Below are positions 45,701 to 58,925 of a DNA stretch of 64,000 nucleotides, one piece after another. How positions within the stretch are numbered: the stretch's first letter is position 1; each line of letters opens with the position of its first letter. The notes below the pieces were generated by a model, which was given only the letters and a program-made list of their open reading frames with translations, was not told the origin of the DNA and did no database searches. Origin of the DNA: Rhynochetos jubatus (taxonomy: Eukaryota > Chordata > Aves > Eurypygiformes > Rhynochetidae); assembly GCA_027574665.1 (NCBI GenBank), contig CM050655.1:2108001-2172000 (forward strand). The letters run 5' to 3'. The position numbers and the translations under genes are program-made.

Positions 45701-48700
45701 TGGCAACTCACTTAAGTCAGGGAAAAAAATGTTCAGCTTCCAGTGTATTGTGATACCTTAGATGGAGTCTGTAATGACCAATATTTACTCAAGTTTGTGG
45801 TGCTGTTACAAAGGCTGTAATTTACTCGCACTTATCTGCTCTAAAGGTTTCTGGCAAAGATGGATTTCATATTTTTAAAGTGCCAGTCTTTAAAAGCAAT
45901 TGGATACCAAATAAATCGACAATATGGCAGATAGGCTTTCTAATTAAAAAAAAGCAACCAGACAAGTTCTCAGTATTGCAGGTCTGAAAAACTCATTTCA
46001 TTTCATGAGTTGCATCTTCTCTCTGAATGCAAACAGAACAGGAGAGCTTTTATTTGTCTTTACACTGCGATAAAAACCATGCAGACAACAAACTCTTGAT
46101 AACTGGATTCACTCCTCCTAAGCTATTTGCAAAAACCTGTACTTCTGAATTTAAAAGTAATCAGTGTTTGAATTGGGTTTGGTGGGGGTCTGCTCTTTTC
46201 CACCTCTGCCTGACACCCAGTAGGGGGAAATGAGATTTAAATAGTGCGTTGTTTTTAATTAAGTGGAGGAAAAAGGAGCGTTTCAAGAGGTTTGACCATA
46301 TTTTGTTAGTTTTTCCATTTTTCAGGGTAGTCTGCAACCTCTCTAAATAACATGAAGTACAGCTGCCACTGTAAAGCTGTCTTCTACTTTCTGTGACAAG
46401 TCCTGGACACCCTAAATTGTTGTTTTGATGGGAATTGAGTTGAACTCAAGACATCTGAAGCCAGGCAAGCAGCTCAGATAACACTGAAAACTACACACAG
46501 AGATCTAAACAAGGAAAAATCCCTGCTGGCTTTGAAGACGTAGAATTGTCTTTATTTCTTGTGCTTGTTTTTCAGCTCTCAGCTTACTCTGCCTGCCTTA
46601 CCTGTAGTAGTTGGCAGGAGTAATGATGGATTCAATTCACATAACGCACCCAGCTCAGAGTCTGTCTTTTTAAACTTAGGTTTTCTTTCATGGGCAAGGC
46701 AAAGTGAAGAATTCCTTTGTGGCAGAGTATCAGCGCTGAAAAAGGCAGCATCTGGGAATTTACAAAATCTGAGGCTCGGTGGTTTCTGGCATGCCTGGCC
46801 ATGGAGCTGCAGTGGTTGTAGCACTGTTGGACATGGCACCACTCACAGCAAAATGTTAATGCTACAGAGACGAAGCTCTCTAGAAATTAATCTGCAGTGC
46901 ATAAGCATGAAAATAACACTTGTGAAACCAAGTGCTCTTACAGGAGTAATTGAAGCACCACATAGTTACTGCAGTGTAGGTGGCTTTGTGCAAATGTGTT
47001 TATGGAAGTTGTTGAGAGAGGATGATGTTCCTAACGGATTATACCAGAAGACAAGAAGAAAATCCATGAGCTAAGAGCAAGTGGCAATGTGTTCTCAAAG
47101 GACTCTTGCTGGGACCAAAGTAGGATGCTCAAGACTTTGTGTTTGGGCTCGTCCTTAGAGGAGATGGGAGTGAGCTGGAGGGGGAAGCAGCCTAAATTAA
47201 CTGATCTCCTTGGATGTGAAAATGCCTCGTGGTGGGTACATCAATGTTACCAGCCCCATTTCAGAAGGGCCGAGTGCTTGCCCAGATACACCTCAGAGTG
47301 TTGCCAGCAGAGATGGTGATGGGATGTGGCTCTCCTGCCTTCCTGGCCCATTCCCTCCTTGATAAGACACATTCTCTACTTAAAAGCTATTTAGTATCTG
47401 GTTAGATCCCATATTCTGTTTGACGAGTCGCTTGAACCACTTCAGAGTCCTTTTTGTTTCTTTGAATCTCTTCTCTGCATTTTTCCCTGTGCTTTTATAG
47501 CCCTTCATCATTTTCGCACACTTCTGTGATTCTTTTCAGAGTCATTGCAAGAGATCCCAAATATAGATTTATTGTTGTCAGATACACTCTGTGAAAGAGC
47601 AAAGTTTGCTTTGTTCTGTGTTTTTGTAACATCCCTGCTCACAGATATCAAACACGAGTTGATATCAAAGCCTGTCACGTCTTTTCATGCCCTGGCAGAA
47701 ATATAAACACTGATAATTTTATAGGTGTTGAGCAGGAGCCACAGCAGCTGGAGATCGGTTTGGTGTTGCGGGAGCTATGGGCAATCACGGTATTTGAGGA
47801 TGTCCAGCGTTGCTCACAGACCGCACATGTGTTTCTTGCACTGCAGGTCCCGACACAGTGATTAAAGCCTGATTAGAATTGCAGAAAGATGCTATTTGCT
47901 GGATGAGAATAATTAGGAGAAACCATGGTCCCACTTCTGTCTGAACTTTACTTCAGAGTGATGTGTTGCTCAGCAAATGATGTATTTCTTCCTTCTAGCA
48001 TGACGGTGGAGTTGTGTAGTCTCTCTCCATCTCCCTGCTCATGGCCACTTTCCGGCGTGTGTGTCTGTGTGTAGGTTATTTAAAACATGCTCAGCAGCTT
48101 GTACAAGGGGCTCTCCTGGGTTGCAACGCCGAGATGGCAGTATCAAATTGTTGGAGCAGAAATTCAGGTCTGGAAAAGAATTGATTAGTGGGAAACTCCA
48201 TGCCCTGAAGGTAACCTGTTTTCAGATTTTCTGTCTAGTTACGTCTTCTTACGGCTGGCTGTGCTGAACTTTACTTTGGCTTGTCTGGTGACGGCTGAGT
48301 ATTGCTTTGCCTTTTGCTGCCTCTCTAGCTACTGGTCCAAAGTCAGAAAATGGTAGCCTCTCTCATTTATCCCTCTGTGCTCACTCAGGCATTTCAAAGC
48401 CTCCATGTATTTGCTCAGTCTTCTAAGTGGGAAGCGAGTTTTGCCTGAAGTCTATTGATCTGGTCTTGTATATATGTATACGCCCAGAAATATCTATATA
48501 AAAATATATGGAAAATAGGTGTGCACAAATGGCCACCATTTTAGCCAGGAGCCTCAGACAGCACCATAATGCAAAATAAAAAATTCACGCCTCCTTCTCA
48601 GAATAGGAGGGAGCTGATTATCCCCCTTTTGCTGAGAGAGGAGATAAGGAGGAGGGACGTTTTTAGCTTTGATGTCTATGTGACGTATTCAGTCCATAGG

Positions 48701-49603
48701 CTTATGAAATGCTACCAACTGCTCAAAAACATCAATTGAGCTGGCCACATCCATAGCCAGGGTGACTCATGGGCATCCAGAAAAGTACATAGCGCTGAGA
48801 AAGAGGGTAATAACTTGCGACTTAAAGGTGTTTTAGAAGGATAAAGATAGACAAGTGATTGATCTAATAAAGTTTATTCTATTCCCTTGCTGTAAGCAGC
48901 TTGCACAGCAACTCTGTAGTGCCCTGTATTCATTGCATCTGAACTGCTGGTTTTGAGGAGACCTTGTCTGCTATGCAGAAATCCCCATGCCATTAAAAAC
49001 CATTAGCTTGGCTTTTATGTCGTCCTAAAGGGAACTTTATTATTTTTTCCCCTTTTTTGATCACCCAGGCACTTGTCGATTTGCACTATAGTCACTAATG
49101 TTTCTGACACTGCCTGTGGCATGCACGAAGGTTGATGCCCTCATATTAAAAATTCTGTTGGCTAAAATAGAAAGTATTCCCGTGGGGAACTTGTGTGCTT
49201 TCTGCTTTGCCCTCTGTGGTGGGCAGTCCCGACTTTCCACTTTTAAAAGCGTCATGCGGGAAGCTGATTATATTTAATGGAAGGGATTATATAGTGTCAT
49301 CTATTCCTGGCAGCAGCGAAGAGCTTATTTGTATGCCAGATACCCAAACCTGGTGAAAATGATGCCTACCAGTAAAATGTGGAGACCAGTAGTATGTGTA
49401 ATGCCACATTTTGTTTACACTCACCCCCATTTCCCCTCATGTGAGATAGTGCAAAGGTGCAGCTGTAGAGAAAATCTGGGAATATTTAGCTGAATTAGGG
49501 AAGCAGTTGAAGGCTGTCACGCTTTGGGTGTAAGAACTCTTTCGGCGATTCTCAAGTAGTCTATCCATGATGAGCACACACCTCTGTACTGAGCTGAGGC
49601 TCA
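42773..49603. other. Intron sequence, nothing recognised
   Basis: Contains a run of 16 A at 43246-43261 and a run of T near 43351. Two chance open frames of 152 and 171 codons (44586-45044 and 46559-47074) have no recognisable domain. A TA-rich patch occurs near 48,467-48,510. No gene or clear element is supported. Confidence 0.5.
43246..43261. repeat. A16 homopolymer
   Basis: Sixteen consecutive A, with no LINE or SINE body directly upstream that I can recognise, so it is recorded only as a homopolymer. Confidence 0.95.
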
Positions 49604-49832
49604 TGTTGGTTGGAAAGGACCTCAGCAGGTTGTCTCCAACCATCCGCTTGAAGAGGGACTACCAGGGTGGCCATGGATTTGTTGAGGCAGGTCTTGAAAC
49701 CCTGAAGGAGGGAGATGCTCCATCTCTGGTGCCCTGTCCTAGAGGGCCACTCTCTTGGGGAATAAGTTTTCCTTCATGTCCAACCTGAACCTCAGAAACT
49801 CTGCATCTTTGGAGCATTGCCCCTAGCTATGA
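49604..49832 (-). mobile_element. Old CR1 3' end, antisense
   Basis: The + strand GTTGGTTGGAAAGGACCTCA, GCAGGTTGTCTCCAACCATC, then TTGAGGCAGGTCTTGAAACC, a GGAGATGCTCCATCTC block, and AAGTTTTCCTTCATGTCCAA CCTGAACCTC follow the antisense CR1 3' layout with many substitutions and small gaps. It is one of the oldest fragments in the window. Confidence 0.8.
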
Positions 49833-51911
49833 AAGCTTGGCAACATCATCTTTGCATTGGCTTCCCAGGGGGTGTGGAATGAGTCAGGTCTTGTAGCCTC
49901 TGCTCATGCCATCCCTTTGGCAGGAGCAAGGCTTGAGGAGATTCAGCTACTTCTGCCCTGTCTGCCTCTGTTACTCAGGTGCACACTGCTGTGTGATGTG
50001 TCATGGGAACTGGATTGACAAGAAATCCAGGTTAAATATTAACTCTCCTCCTAACATGTAAAAAAACCCCCCAAACAACCAAAACAAAAAAATAACCCAC
50101 CCCTTTAGTTTATTTTTAACCTAAATGTGCACTTTTTATTGCAGCTGGATAAAGTTTTGCCAGCATAAGGGTGGCATGGGAGAGAAGGGGCTGTGGTCGG
50201 GCCTGCTCCAGGTAGCAGTGAAAAAACAAAGTTGAAAGTGTATAAATCCTCTTTATTCAGTGTTACAATGTTTGAGTAAGATTTAACAGGCTTTAAAGTG
50301 CTCTCTTGCTTCTGACTATGAACATACACTGGGCTGGCCCAGTTTATATAGGAAGAAGGTGAGGGCATCAGGGACCTACAGAGCTTACATTCAGTTGTAG
50401 CATGTGTCATGTAGGATGGCACTGGGTTTTATTTGAGAGAAAATAAATACAGCTGGAGTGAAGCACAGAGTTTAATATTGAGTTGAGATTTCCATTTTAT
50501 CCCAGAAACATGATGTGATTTTGGGTAAACCCCTCTGTCCTTTGGTACGAGTGTACATAAAACAAGGATAATGTGACTTCCAGGGATCTGCATCATTGCC
50601 CGGGATTGTAAACTTTCTGGAACAGGGATGATTTCTATGATCCAGCCGGCACCAATCTTGTTTGGAGTTTCTAGGCTGTATTCTTATGCAAGTAAAAATT
50701 GTTTGTATGCAATTGCTGATGTCAGCGCATTATTGAGCAAAGATCTTATGTAGTCTGGTGATGTGCCATAGAATCTCATTTGTATATTCTTTTTGTACAC
50801 AGGACAATTATAATTGCATCATATAATTTAGTTGCTGACAAATGTAGATCTTTCATTAGCTATTGTCATCTTCATTTACTAAGGAAGGTTTTAACTGCCA
50901 TTAACTTACCCTGGAAACTGCAGACACTCAAGCGTTAACAAATTTTACTAGCAATAATATCTAATCTGATTAGATTGTAATTAGGTAGTTATACCTGTCC
51001 AATAGTGTTTGTACTTCTATATTTTCATTGCAAGGAAATGTATACAGCCCATTAAATGGAGTTTTTTTAATTAAATTTTTTAAATGAAGTATTTTGAATC
51101 TTCAGAGTATCAAATAATATTATACTTCAAGCTGGATTCAGGTTTTTTTTTTTGCTGCTGTTCTACTCCATGCAAATATTTCAATTACAAATTGATTACA
51201 AAAGGTTTATGATATTTGCTTAAGCATTGTTGCATTTTTAATTGTTGCTTGACAAACATCGTAATACCTAAAAAGACTTACTAATACCTGAGATTATGAA
51301 GCAGTGGGAAACAAGCTAACCTAGTTTTGGCTGCTGCTACTGTAGACTATTTTGTAGTTTAAGAGAAATCCTCCTTCCATCCTTTCCAAGTAGAGGAAGA
51401 TGATGATGGTTGCATTCAACAGCTGATATTCATCTCCTGCTTCACTGAGGTGATAATCTCCCCTCAATTATGGGCAAATAAAAGGCTACATCAGTATGTC
51501 AGCTACTGTAAGTGATGTTATCAAGCAACTGGGAGACTCCCAGGCTTTGCTGTACCCTTGTTTCTTTCTGGCTCTTAACAGAAGCATGGAAGGACATCAG
51601 TGACAGCATATTTTGCTCTAATTTGCCCTAGATGAATGTATTTGATGCCAGGATAACTATTTGTCTGGAAATAGTTTGCAGTCAGGGTTGGGACTGGATA
51701 CTCTAGGCAAAGTGCAGTACTCTAGCCATTGTCCCAGGTAATGATCATCTGTAGCCCCAGGAGCAGCTGCAGTCATGTCAGCAAGTTGGGCTCTCCTTCA
51801 GCTGGTGTTGAAGCACAGTATTTTGGCTGGAGAAAAACATGAAAGTGTTGCACTATTTTCATAATGGAATATAAAAATTACATGTGAAATTAAGCATCAA
51901 ATCAAGAAGAC
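49833..51911. other. Intron sequence, AT-rich
   Basis: An A/C-rich patch lies at 50,058-50,105. From 50,690 to 51,260 the sequence is strongly AT-rich with a paired-type homeodomain site at 50962-50972. No gene or element was recognised. Confidence 0.55.
50959..50975. promoter_or_regulatory. Palindromic homeodomain-type site (TAATCTGATTA)
   Basis: ATCTAATC and GATTAGAT are perfect arms around a single T. The inner TAATCTGATTA (50962-50972) matches the TAATNNNATTA layout bound by paired-class homeodomain dimers. A GTAATTAGG follows directly at 50978-50986. Function is inferred only from the motif. Confidence 0.35.
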
Positions 51912-52828
51912 TCATTGAGTGCACCCTCAGCAAGTTTGCTGATGACACCAAGCTGTGTGTTGTGGTCAAGACGCTGGAGGGAAGGGATGCCATCCAGAGG
52001 GACCTGAACAGGCTGGAGAGCTGGGGCTGTGCCAACCTCATGGAGTTCAACAAGGCCAAGTACAAGGTCCTGCACCTGGGTCGGGGCAATCCCAAATACA
52101 AGGACAGGCTGGGTGAAGAATGGATCGAGGGCAGCCCTGAGGAGAAGGACTTAGGGGTACTGGTGGATGAGAAGCTGGACATGAGCCGGCCATGTGCACT
52201 GGCAGCCCAGAAAGCCAACCGTATCCTGGGCTGTATCAGGAGAAGTGTGGCCAGCAGGTCGAGGGAAAGGATTCTCCTCCTCTACTCTGCTCTTGTGAGA
52301 TCCCCCCTGGAGTTCTGCATCCAGCTCTGGGGCCCCCAAGAGCAGAAGGATATCAGCCGGTTGGAACGAGTCCAGAGGAGACCACAGAGATGCTTCGAGG
52401 GCTGGAGCCTCTCTGCTATGGGGACAGGCTGGGAGAGTTGGGCTTGTTCAGCCTGGAGAAGAGAAGGCTCTGGGGAGACTTTATAGCATCTTCCAGTACC
52501 TGAAGGGGCTACAAGAAAGCGGGGGAGATGTGTGTGGTGTGTCTTTTTACAAGGGCCTGTAGTGACAGGACAAGGGGTAACAAATTTAAATTGAAAGCAG
52601 GGAGATTTAGGTTGGACATCAGGAAGAAATTCTTCCCAGAGAGTGTGGTGAGGCACTGGGACAGGTTGCCCAGAGAAGCTGTGGATGCCCCATCCCTGGA
52701 AGTGTTCAAGGCCAGGCTGGATGAGGCTTGGAGCAACCTGATCTAGTGGAAGGTGTCCCTGCCCATGGCAGGAGGGTTGTAACTAGATGATCTTTAAGGT
52801 TCCTTCCAACCCAAACCATTCTGTGATT
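51912..52828 (+). mobile_element. CR1 LINE, sense, 5'-truncated, with long open RT remnant
   Basis: This copy begins inside the reverse transcriptase ([17 protein letters not shown] at 51935-51946). An open frame of about 190 CR1-derived codons runs through [37 protein letters not shown] and [15 protein letters not shown] to 52486. Then come the frame-shifted C-terminal part, the segment around GACAGGACAAGGGGTAAC, and the tail GTTCCTTCCAACCCAAACC, CCATTCTGTGATTA. Because it starts within the RT, it cannot make a working enzyme. It appears younger than most fragments here because few stops have accumulated. Confidence 0.94.
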
Positions 52829-55800
52829 ACCACATGGCTCCTTGATATTGTTTCAATGCATGTGTTAAAGACTTTGACATTAGCATCTGGAAAATAGTTG
52901 TTTCATCCTTGGTGCCTTAGTGGTCAGTGCTACTGAACCCTGTAGCCCTGTCCCATTGCACTTTCCAAATACCCCAGATCTCTGTATGACATTAACTTAT
53001 GTATCACAGTGATGCCATGGTGTCAGTATATCACCCAGTAATACAGTTGAACTGGTCTGTGTCTTTTTTTACCATTTTGATGCCTGTCAAATCTTGAAAG
53101 GTTTTCAGAATATCCTTGACTTGCTGTAGTGATACACAGTGTGAAGGCAATAAGGACAAGTGGTATTTAAGGATAAAATTACGGATCTGGTTCAGTGCTG
53201 GACCAGAACTGAGTATATAAATTGGTTAAAAGATTAAGACCCCAATCCATTAAAGACTGCAAGGTTTTCTTTCACTTCACAGGACTTAAGATTATATCCT
53301 GAGTTATTTTTTGCCCATATTTATTCATCTCTAATAATAAGTTTATAGGGATTTTGTAATGATAATCAATGTGCTTTTTGAATTCTGCTGGATTTGAAAG
53401 AAGTCTTGAAAACAGTTTAGTTTTGCGATGCTGGCAGCCCAGCTCATACCAACAACTCCATAGGATTCATAAGATTTTTCTCTCCCAAAACATTTTAATA
53501 TTTTATTAATGAAATAGAGGAAAAGCAGTGGATAATGCTCCTTCCTTTTCAATAAATGAAAATACGAACAGGAACATATTTATAGTTAAAGATTCACAGA
53601 CAAGTATTGCTGTATGCGAGCATGACTCTTGGTTTAACTGTTGCTGCAGGTTTACCTGGTGAATTAGCATTACCCTGATTTTCCAGGGGAACTGCAGCAT
53701 CACAGTAGTTGGGCAAGCTTTCCTCCAACCTTGTGCCATTGGTGTATAACGCTCGTTGCAGATTACAGTCATACAGCAGAGCATTTGACAAGCTAAGTTG
53801 TTTACCTGGACTACCCTAGCAGCTAAAGCAGACCATTTCCATTCCCAGTAATTTGTAGGTTTGTGTAGAACGATCTTGTGAATGAAATGGGTGTGATTGC
53901 ATTTTAAACTCCGTGCTGTGGTTTTTGTAGGGTTGTATGAAGATTTAACAAATTCATGGCATTTCGTGGTTCTTTGTCATTGCAACTTCTGTTGTCCTAC
54001 CCTGTTTCAGTTGAAATGAGTAGGCTCAAATCTCTCCATCTTTGAGTCTGCATTTCAAAGTCAGTGGGGTTTTAAGGTAAGAACGCATTTTCACCCAGTT
54101 ATTGTATGTCTTTGTGTGAGAGTTGGATCTTTTCTCTATAGAGGAAAGGGATTATATTTGAAAAAGTCCTCAACTGGGAAAGGGCTGGCCCCAGTCCTCC
54201 CCTGTCATGAGCCACCATGTCCCTCCACATGCTGTGCACCAGCACGTGAAGCAACTGATCCTGCTGTGCTGGGCAATTTGCCCCAAAATCCCTGACATAC
54301 CTCCCTGAATGAAGCTCCCTTGGCTCCAGCTGCAGCTGACCTGACAGCGTCATGGCTCATTGCAAGGATGGTTGAGGGCATCCATCAAGGATGTGAAAGT
54401 CTTGCCCGAAAGTATCTTCCTGGCCAGAAATCAGAGAGATAGAGAGTGCAGGAAATGTGCACTTTTATATTCCTGCAGAGAAGGTTTATGGCTGAGATCA
54501 ACCAGAAAGACTGTGAATGGTTCCCCAGATATTGAAATTGTTTTCGAGGAAACGATCTTACTTTTCCAACGTATTTTGGAAAGTAAATCTTTCTCAATGC
54601 ATTTGATATACATGCTGTGTTCTGAAAGAGGAAAAATAATGTTATGAAACCATCTTTAAAAATAGTCTTTGTTTGCTTTTAGTCTGAAAAAAGGGAAAGT
54701 GTTGAGAGCTTTGTCCTCTAATACCGGTTTATCCTTGAACAGCATAGGAGCAGAACCTGGTAAAGAAGCGATTCCTTATGGAAAGCAATACTCATTTCCA
54801 TAGTGCTTCCTTTTTTTCACGTTATATCCTTAGTTAATTAACTGCAACAAATTTGTATGGACGATTAACACACAGATTCTGAATTCATCGTGTATCTGAT
54901 CTCAGCCGTCACGTTAGAAGTGGAACAACATAAATGTCTTTTAATTACTATTGTAATTCTTACTGCGGTGGAGTATTACAGCTCTCCGGGGTGTTTGAAA
55001 CGAAAGTCTGATGCAAAGTAGTGTGAATCTTTCCAAACCAAAATGTTCCAGGCTGTTCGAGGAGATGTGCCTTTCCACAAACCACCTTTTACAAACAGTA
55101 TTTTCTGGCTTTGATGAATGCGAGTCAAATAAAAAAAGACCAGGTATTTTTACTTAAAAAGGAAAGATGCAGATGCTATAGATCCATGTGCGTATCCTTT
55201 GCCTGGTGTCCATCTTTGATATGACTTTCACTGGAGCAACTTGGCGGTTAGAGAAAGTCACTTCTTTGAAGCTCATTGTTGGGCACAAATAATGCTCTGC
55301 TAAAATTTCCTTTTTTCCCCAGTTTTTGGTCCTTGGTGCTTTGGCACTAGGGCAGGAGCAGACATTAACAGCTTAGGTAGCTTGTATTTGTCTTACCAAC
55401 CTAAGACTGCTGTGAGGTCCATTTGGAAGCGCTTCTGAGCTGAACCTCCATCTAAAAAGATAAGGGGAAAAAACCCCTTTAACCCACCTGTGCATGTTGA
55501 AGAGTTTCTGGGTCTTGAGACAAGAAGGACCCAGCATTAGTCTTTTAGTCTCTGCTTTTGTGTCATCCGTAGTTTGCTGTCTCCACTGCTGACAGCCTCC
55601 TTTGGTGGAGGTCTGTCCTCTTGCAGGGAATAACACTGAACAGCTCGTGCGCTGTTGGAGAGGTACGATGCACATAATCCTTCCTTCTCCTCTGTAGCTC
55701 TTCCATAACCAGCAAACTCATTGTAAGCCCAGTGACGAGGAGAGCTCCCAGCCAACTCGCTGTGAGGGTGCAATTTGTAGAAGCCCTTCATTACTCAAAC

Positions 55801-57971
55801 ATCAGCCTACTTCCAAATTACACACTGACTTTAAAGAATGTCTCCATCCAGTCAGAACATCGCTGTTGTTGTAGGTAGCACTGAAGACACCTGATAGAGG
55901 AGGGCAGTAAGTTCTTTCCCTGCACTATAAAATGCAGATGTACTTCAGTACATTGATTTATGTAGCGGAACTGCATAAAAGCTATTTGGACTATTGTTTG
56001 CCTATGCAGTAGTGGTAATATTGGTACGGGCAGGGAAGTCTGGGACCACAGGCATGTTTTGTTTGTAAGTCTTCCTTCAGGCTTGAAAGCAAGCAGCAAA
56101 CCTTTAGACTAAGTCAAGGCTGAGAAAAAATTGCCTGGAGTGTGATAAGTTATATCTGCTACACCACTGAGTCCAATAAAAGATACTGTCTGTCGACAAA
56201 AACCTTCTCCAGATGGACTTAAATTCTTTATAAAACTTTATTGTCTGCAAGCTGCTTAGGTTTGAGGCTGACATCGTATCCACAATAGTATGTCTGAGGG
56301 ATATTGGTATGACGTAGGAGGCAGTGAGGGACCAGCATGGACATGCATTTCCATGACAGCAAGGGCAATGGGAGCTGGAGGAGCAGCTGCTTTCTGCCAG
56401 CAGTGAAAGCTGAGGAGGCACTGCCTGCCAGCTTCTTGGCTCACTGAAACCGCCTGGATTGCTGGACCTCTGTTGTCACCAGGTTTGCTTAATGGTGTGT
56501 GAAGAGGGGCAAATATTCCGAATCCCAAGGGGTTTTAAGAGCTGAAGGGTGTGCTGGTCACATTATGCCCTGAACTCAGATCAGCTGCCTCCTGCCATTT
56601 AACTGCTTGAGCTGCTTCTTACACTTTACATATTCCACAATCTGTTGGAAATGCTGCAGAAATCCTGAAGACTCAGGCTGAGGCTGAAGTTTAGAACTTG
56701 CCTCACTCAACATTTTCTAACATTTTGAATTTTACATCTAGGACATGAAGATTAATGACATGAAAAGTCAGCATTTCTTAACCCTCACAAGGAAAATGGC
56801 CTGTCTGGAAGACCTTTTGCTGGATGACTTTTGTTATAATGTGAAGTCATTTCTCAGCTTCTCTAGGTTACTACACACCAAATATTTGTCGTTACATATT
56901 ATATTTCTCCAACAGTAAAGGCATTAACCTTTATTAACCACTGCAGAGACTGTAACTGCTTAAAGACTAACGTGGTAATTAAGACCTCATCTTGGGCTAT
57001 GTTCACTCCTACTCCAAGTCCATTAATTTTTATGACAATGATGAATTTCAGTGAAATGGTAATTAGTTTTTCTCTCTGTATGGAAAAACATGATGTGAAA
57101 AGGCTGTAAATTCGATCTTTCTGAGTCCAAAGGGCTAGAAGACATCCATAGTCATGAATAATACTGCAGCTGGTTTAGCAAAAGCATCATAGTCTGACTG
57201 CAGCTTTGCCACAAGACTATTATTTTCATGTCCTAAGACATGCATGTTTAATGGAAAAGCAAAGATACCACAAGCTGGGAAAAAGAGCGCAGTTGAGGAT
57301 ACTGACTCTTACAGTTACACCAACACCGTAATTCTGAATTGCAGCACTGAGCAAAATGGCTCAGGATAGATATGTCTTCCTTCTTGCATTTATATGTTGG
57401 CAAAGTTAATCCTGGCCACTTCTTAATTGTTTGTGCATTGAATAACAATGGTGAGTCTTCCAGGTGAAGCTGTAAGAAATGGTCCATTGGGAAGGGCTTG
57501 TTCAGGTTCTAGTTGCTCTCGCTGTGAAACCTATTCTGACTAGCGTTAAAAGCTGATTATGATGTGCATGCAATTAATCACTTCAGAACAATGGATAATT
57601 GCTGAATACCTTTTGATTATGCATCCAGTTTCAAGCAACAACATTTCTTACCATTTCTTTTTACTACAGTCTCCAAGCTTGTGTAAACTTTACACTGTAA
57701 ACAGAAGTGATGCGTGTTGGGGGAAAAAGTATTTTGAAGTATCTCTTAAGATGTACTGTGTGGGCAGGCAGACTCAGAGCTTGCCACAGGCTTCAGCTTG
57801 CACCAGCAAGCATTTTTGCCTGCAGCATGTGATTTAGCTGGTCACATCCTCATCTGATTTGTGGATCTTGCTGGCATGGGAATATTTCCGCTCTGAAGTT
57901 GAAACATGTTGGCGTGAGATGCTGGGCATGGCAGGCAGCTGTCTCATCTCCTACAGCTCACCAAAGAGATT
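52829..57971. other. Intron sequence, nothing recognised
   Basis: Unique-looking, moderately AT-rich sequence with chance open frames up to about 105 codons. No exon, RNA gene or mobile element is supported. Confidence 0.55.
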
Positions 57972-58925
57972 TTGTTCCCCAGGGATCAGTATTGGGACCG
58001 GTACTGTTTAACGTCTTCGTTGGTGGCATGAACGATGGCATCGAGTGCACCCTCAGCAAGTTTGCCAATGACACCAAGCTGTGTGGTCAAGACACTGTAG
58101 GGAAGGGAACCTGGACAGGCTGGGGAGGTGAGCCACTGCCAACCTCATGGAGTTCAACAAGGCCAAGTGCAAGGTCCTGCACCTGCGTCGGGGCAATCCC
58201 AAACACAAGTACAGGCTGGGTGGAGAATGGATCGAGGGCAGCCCTGAGGAGAAGGACTTGGGGGTACTGGTGGATGAGAAGCTGAACATGAGCCGGCCGT
58301 GTGTGCTGACAGCCCAGAAAGCCAACCGTATCCTGGGCTGTATCAGGAGAAGTGTGGCCAGCACGTTGAGGGAGGGGATTCTCCCCCTCTACTCAGCTCT
58401 TGTGAGACCCCACCTGGAGTTCTGTGTCCAGCTGTGGAGCCCTCAGCATAAGAAGGATATTGACCAGTTGGTACGAGTCCAGAGGAGGGCCACGAAGATG
58501 CTCTGAGGGCTGGAACACCTTGCCTATGATGAAAGGCTGAGAGAATTGGGCCTGGAGAAGAGAAGGCTCCAGGGAGACCTTATTGCAGCCTTCCAGTATC
58601 TGAAGGGGGCCTACAAGGAAGCTGGGGGGCACATTTTACATGGGCCTGTAGTGACAGGACAAGGGGTAACATGTTCAAATTGACAGTGGGGAGGTTTACA
58701 GTAGATATCAGGAAGAAATCCTTCCCAGAGAGGTTGGTGAGGCACTGGTACAGGTTGCCCAGAGAAGCTGTGGATGCCCCATCCCTGGCTGTCTTCAAGG
58801 CCAGGCTGGATGAGGCTTGGAGCAATGTGGTCTAGTGGAAGGTGTCCCTGCCCATGGCAGGAGGGTTGGAACCAGATGATCTTTAAGGTCCCTTCCAACC
58901 CAAACCATTCTATGATTCTATGATT
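57972..58925 (+). mobile_element. CR1 LINE, sense, 5'-truncated, with intact tail
   Basis: The copy starts at the [12 protein letters not shown] block of the reverse transcriptase. It shows FAND (58061-58072) instead of FADD, then frame disruption near 58085-58150. An open remnant follows from 58147 with [52 protein letters not shown]. It ends GTCCCTTCCAACCCAAACCA, TTCTATGATTCTATGATT, then a run of 12 T (58924-58935). It is closely similar to the copy at 51912-52828 and in the same orientation. Confidence 0.94.

Noticed and set aside
46559..47074. 171-codon open frame on the + strand
   Set aside because: No recognisable domain, no splice or promoter context, and another frame is open over part of it. 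Treated as chance.
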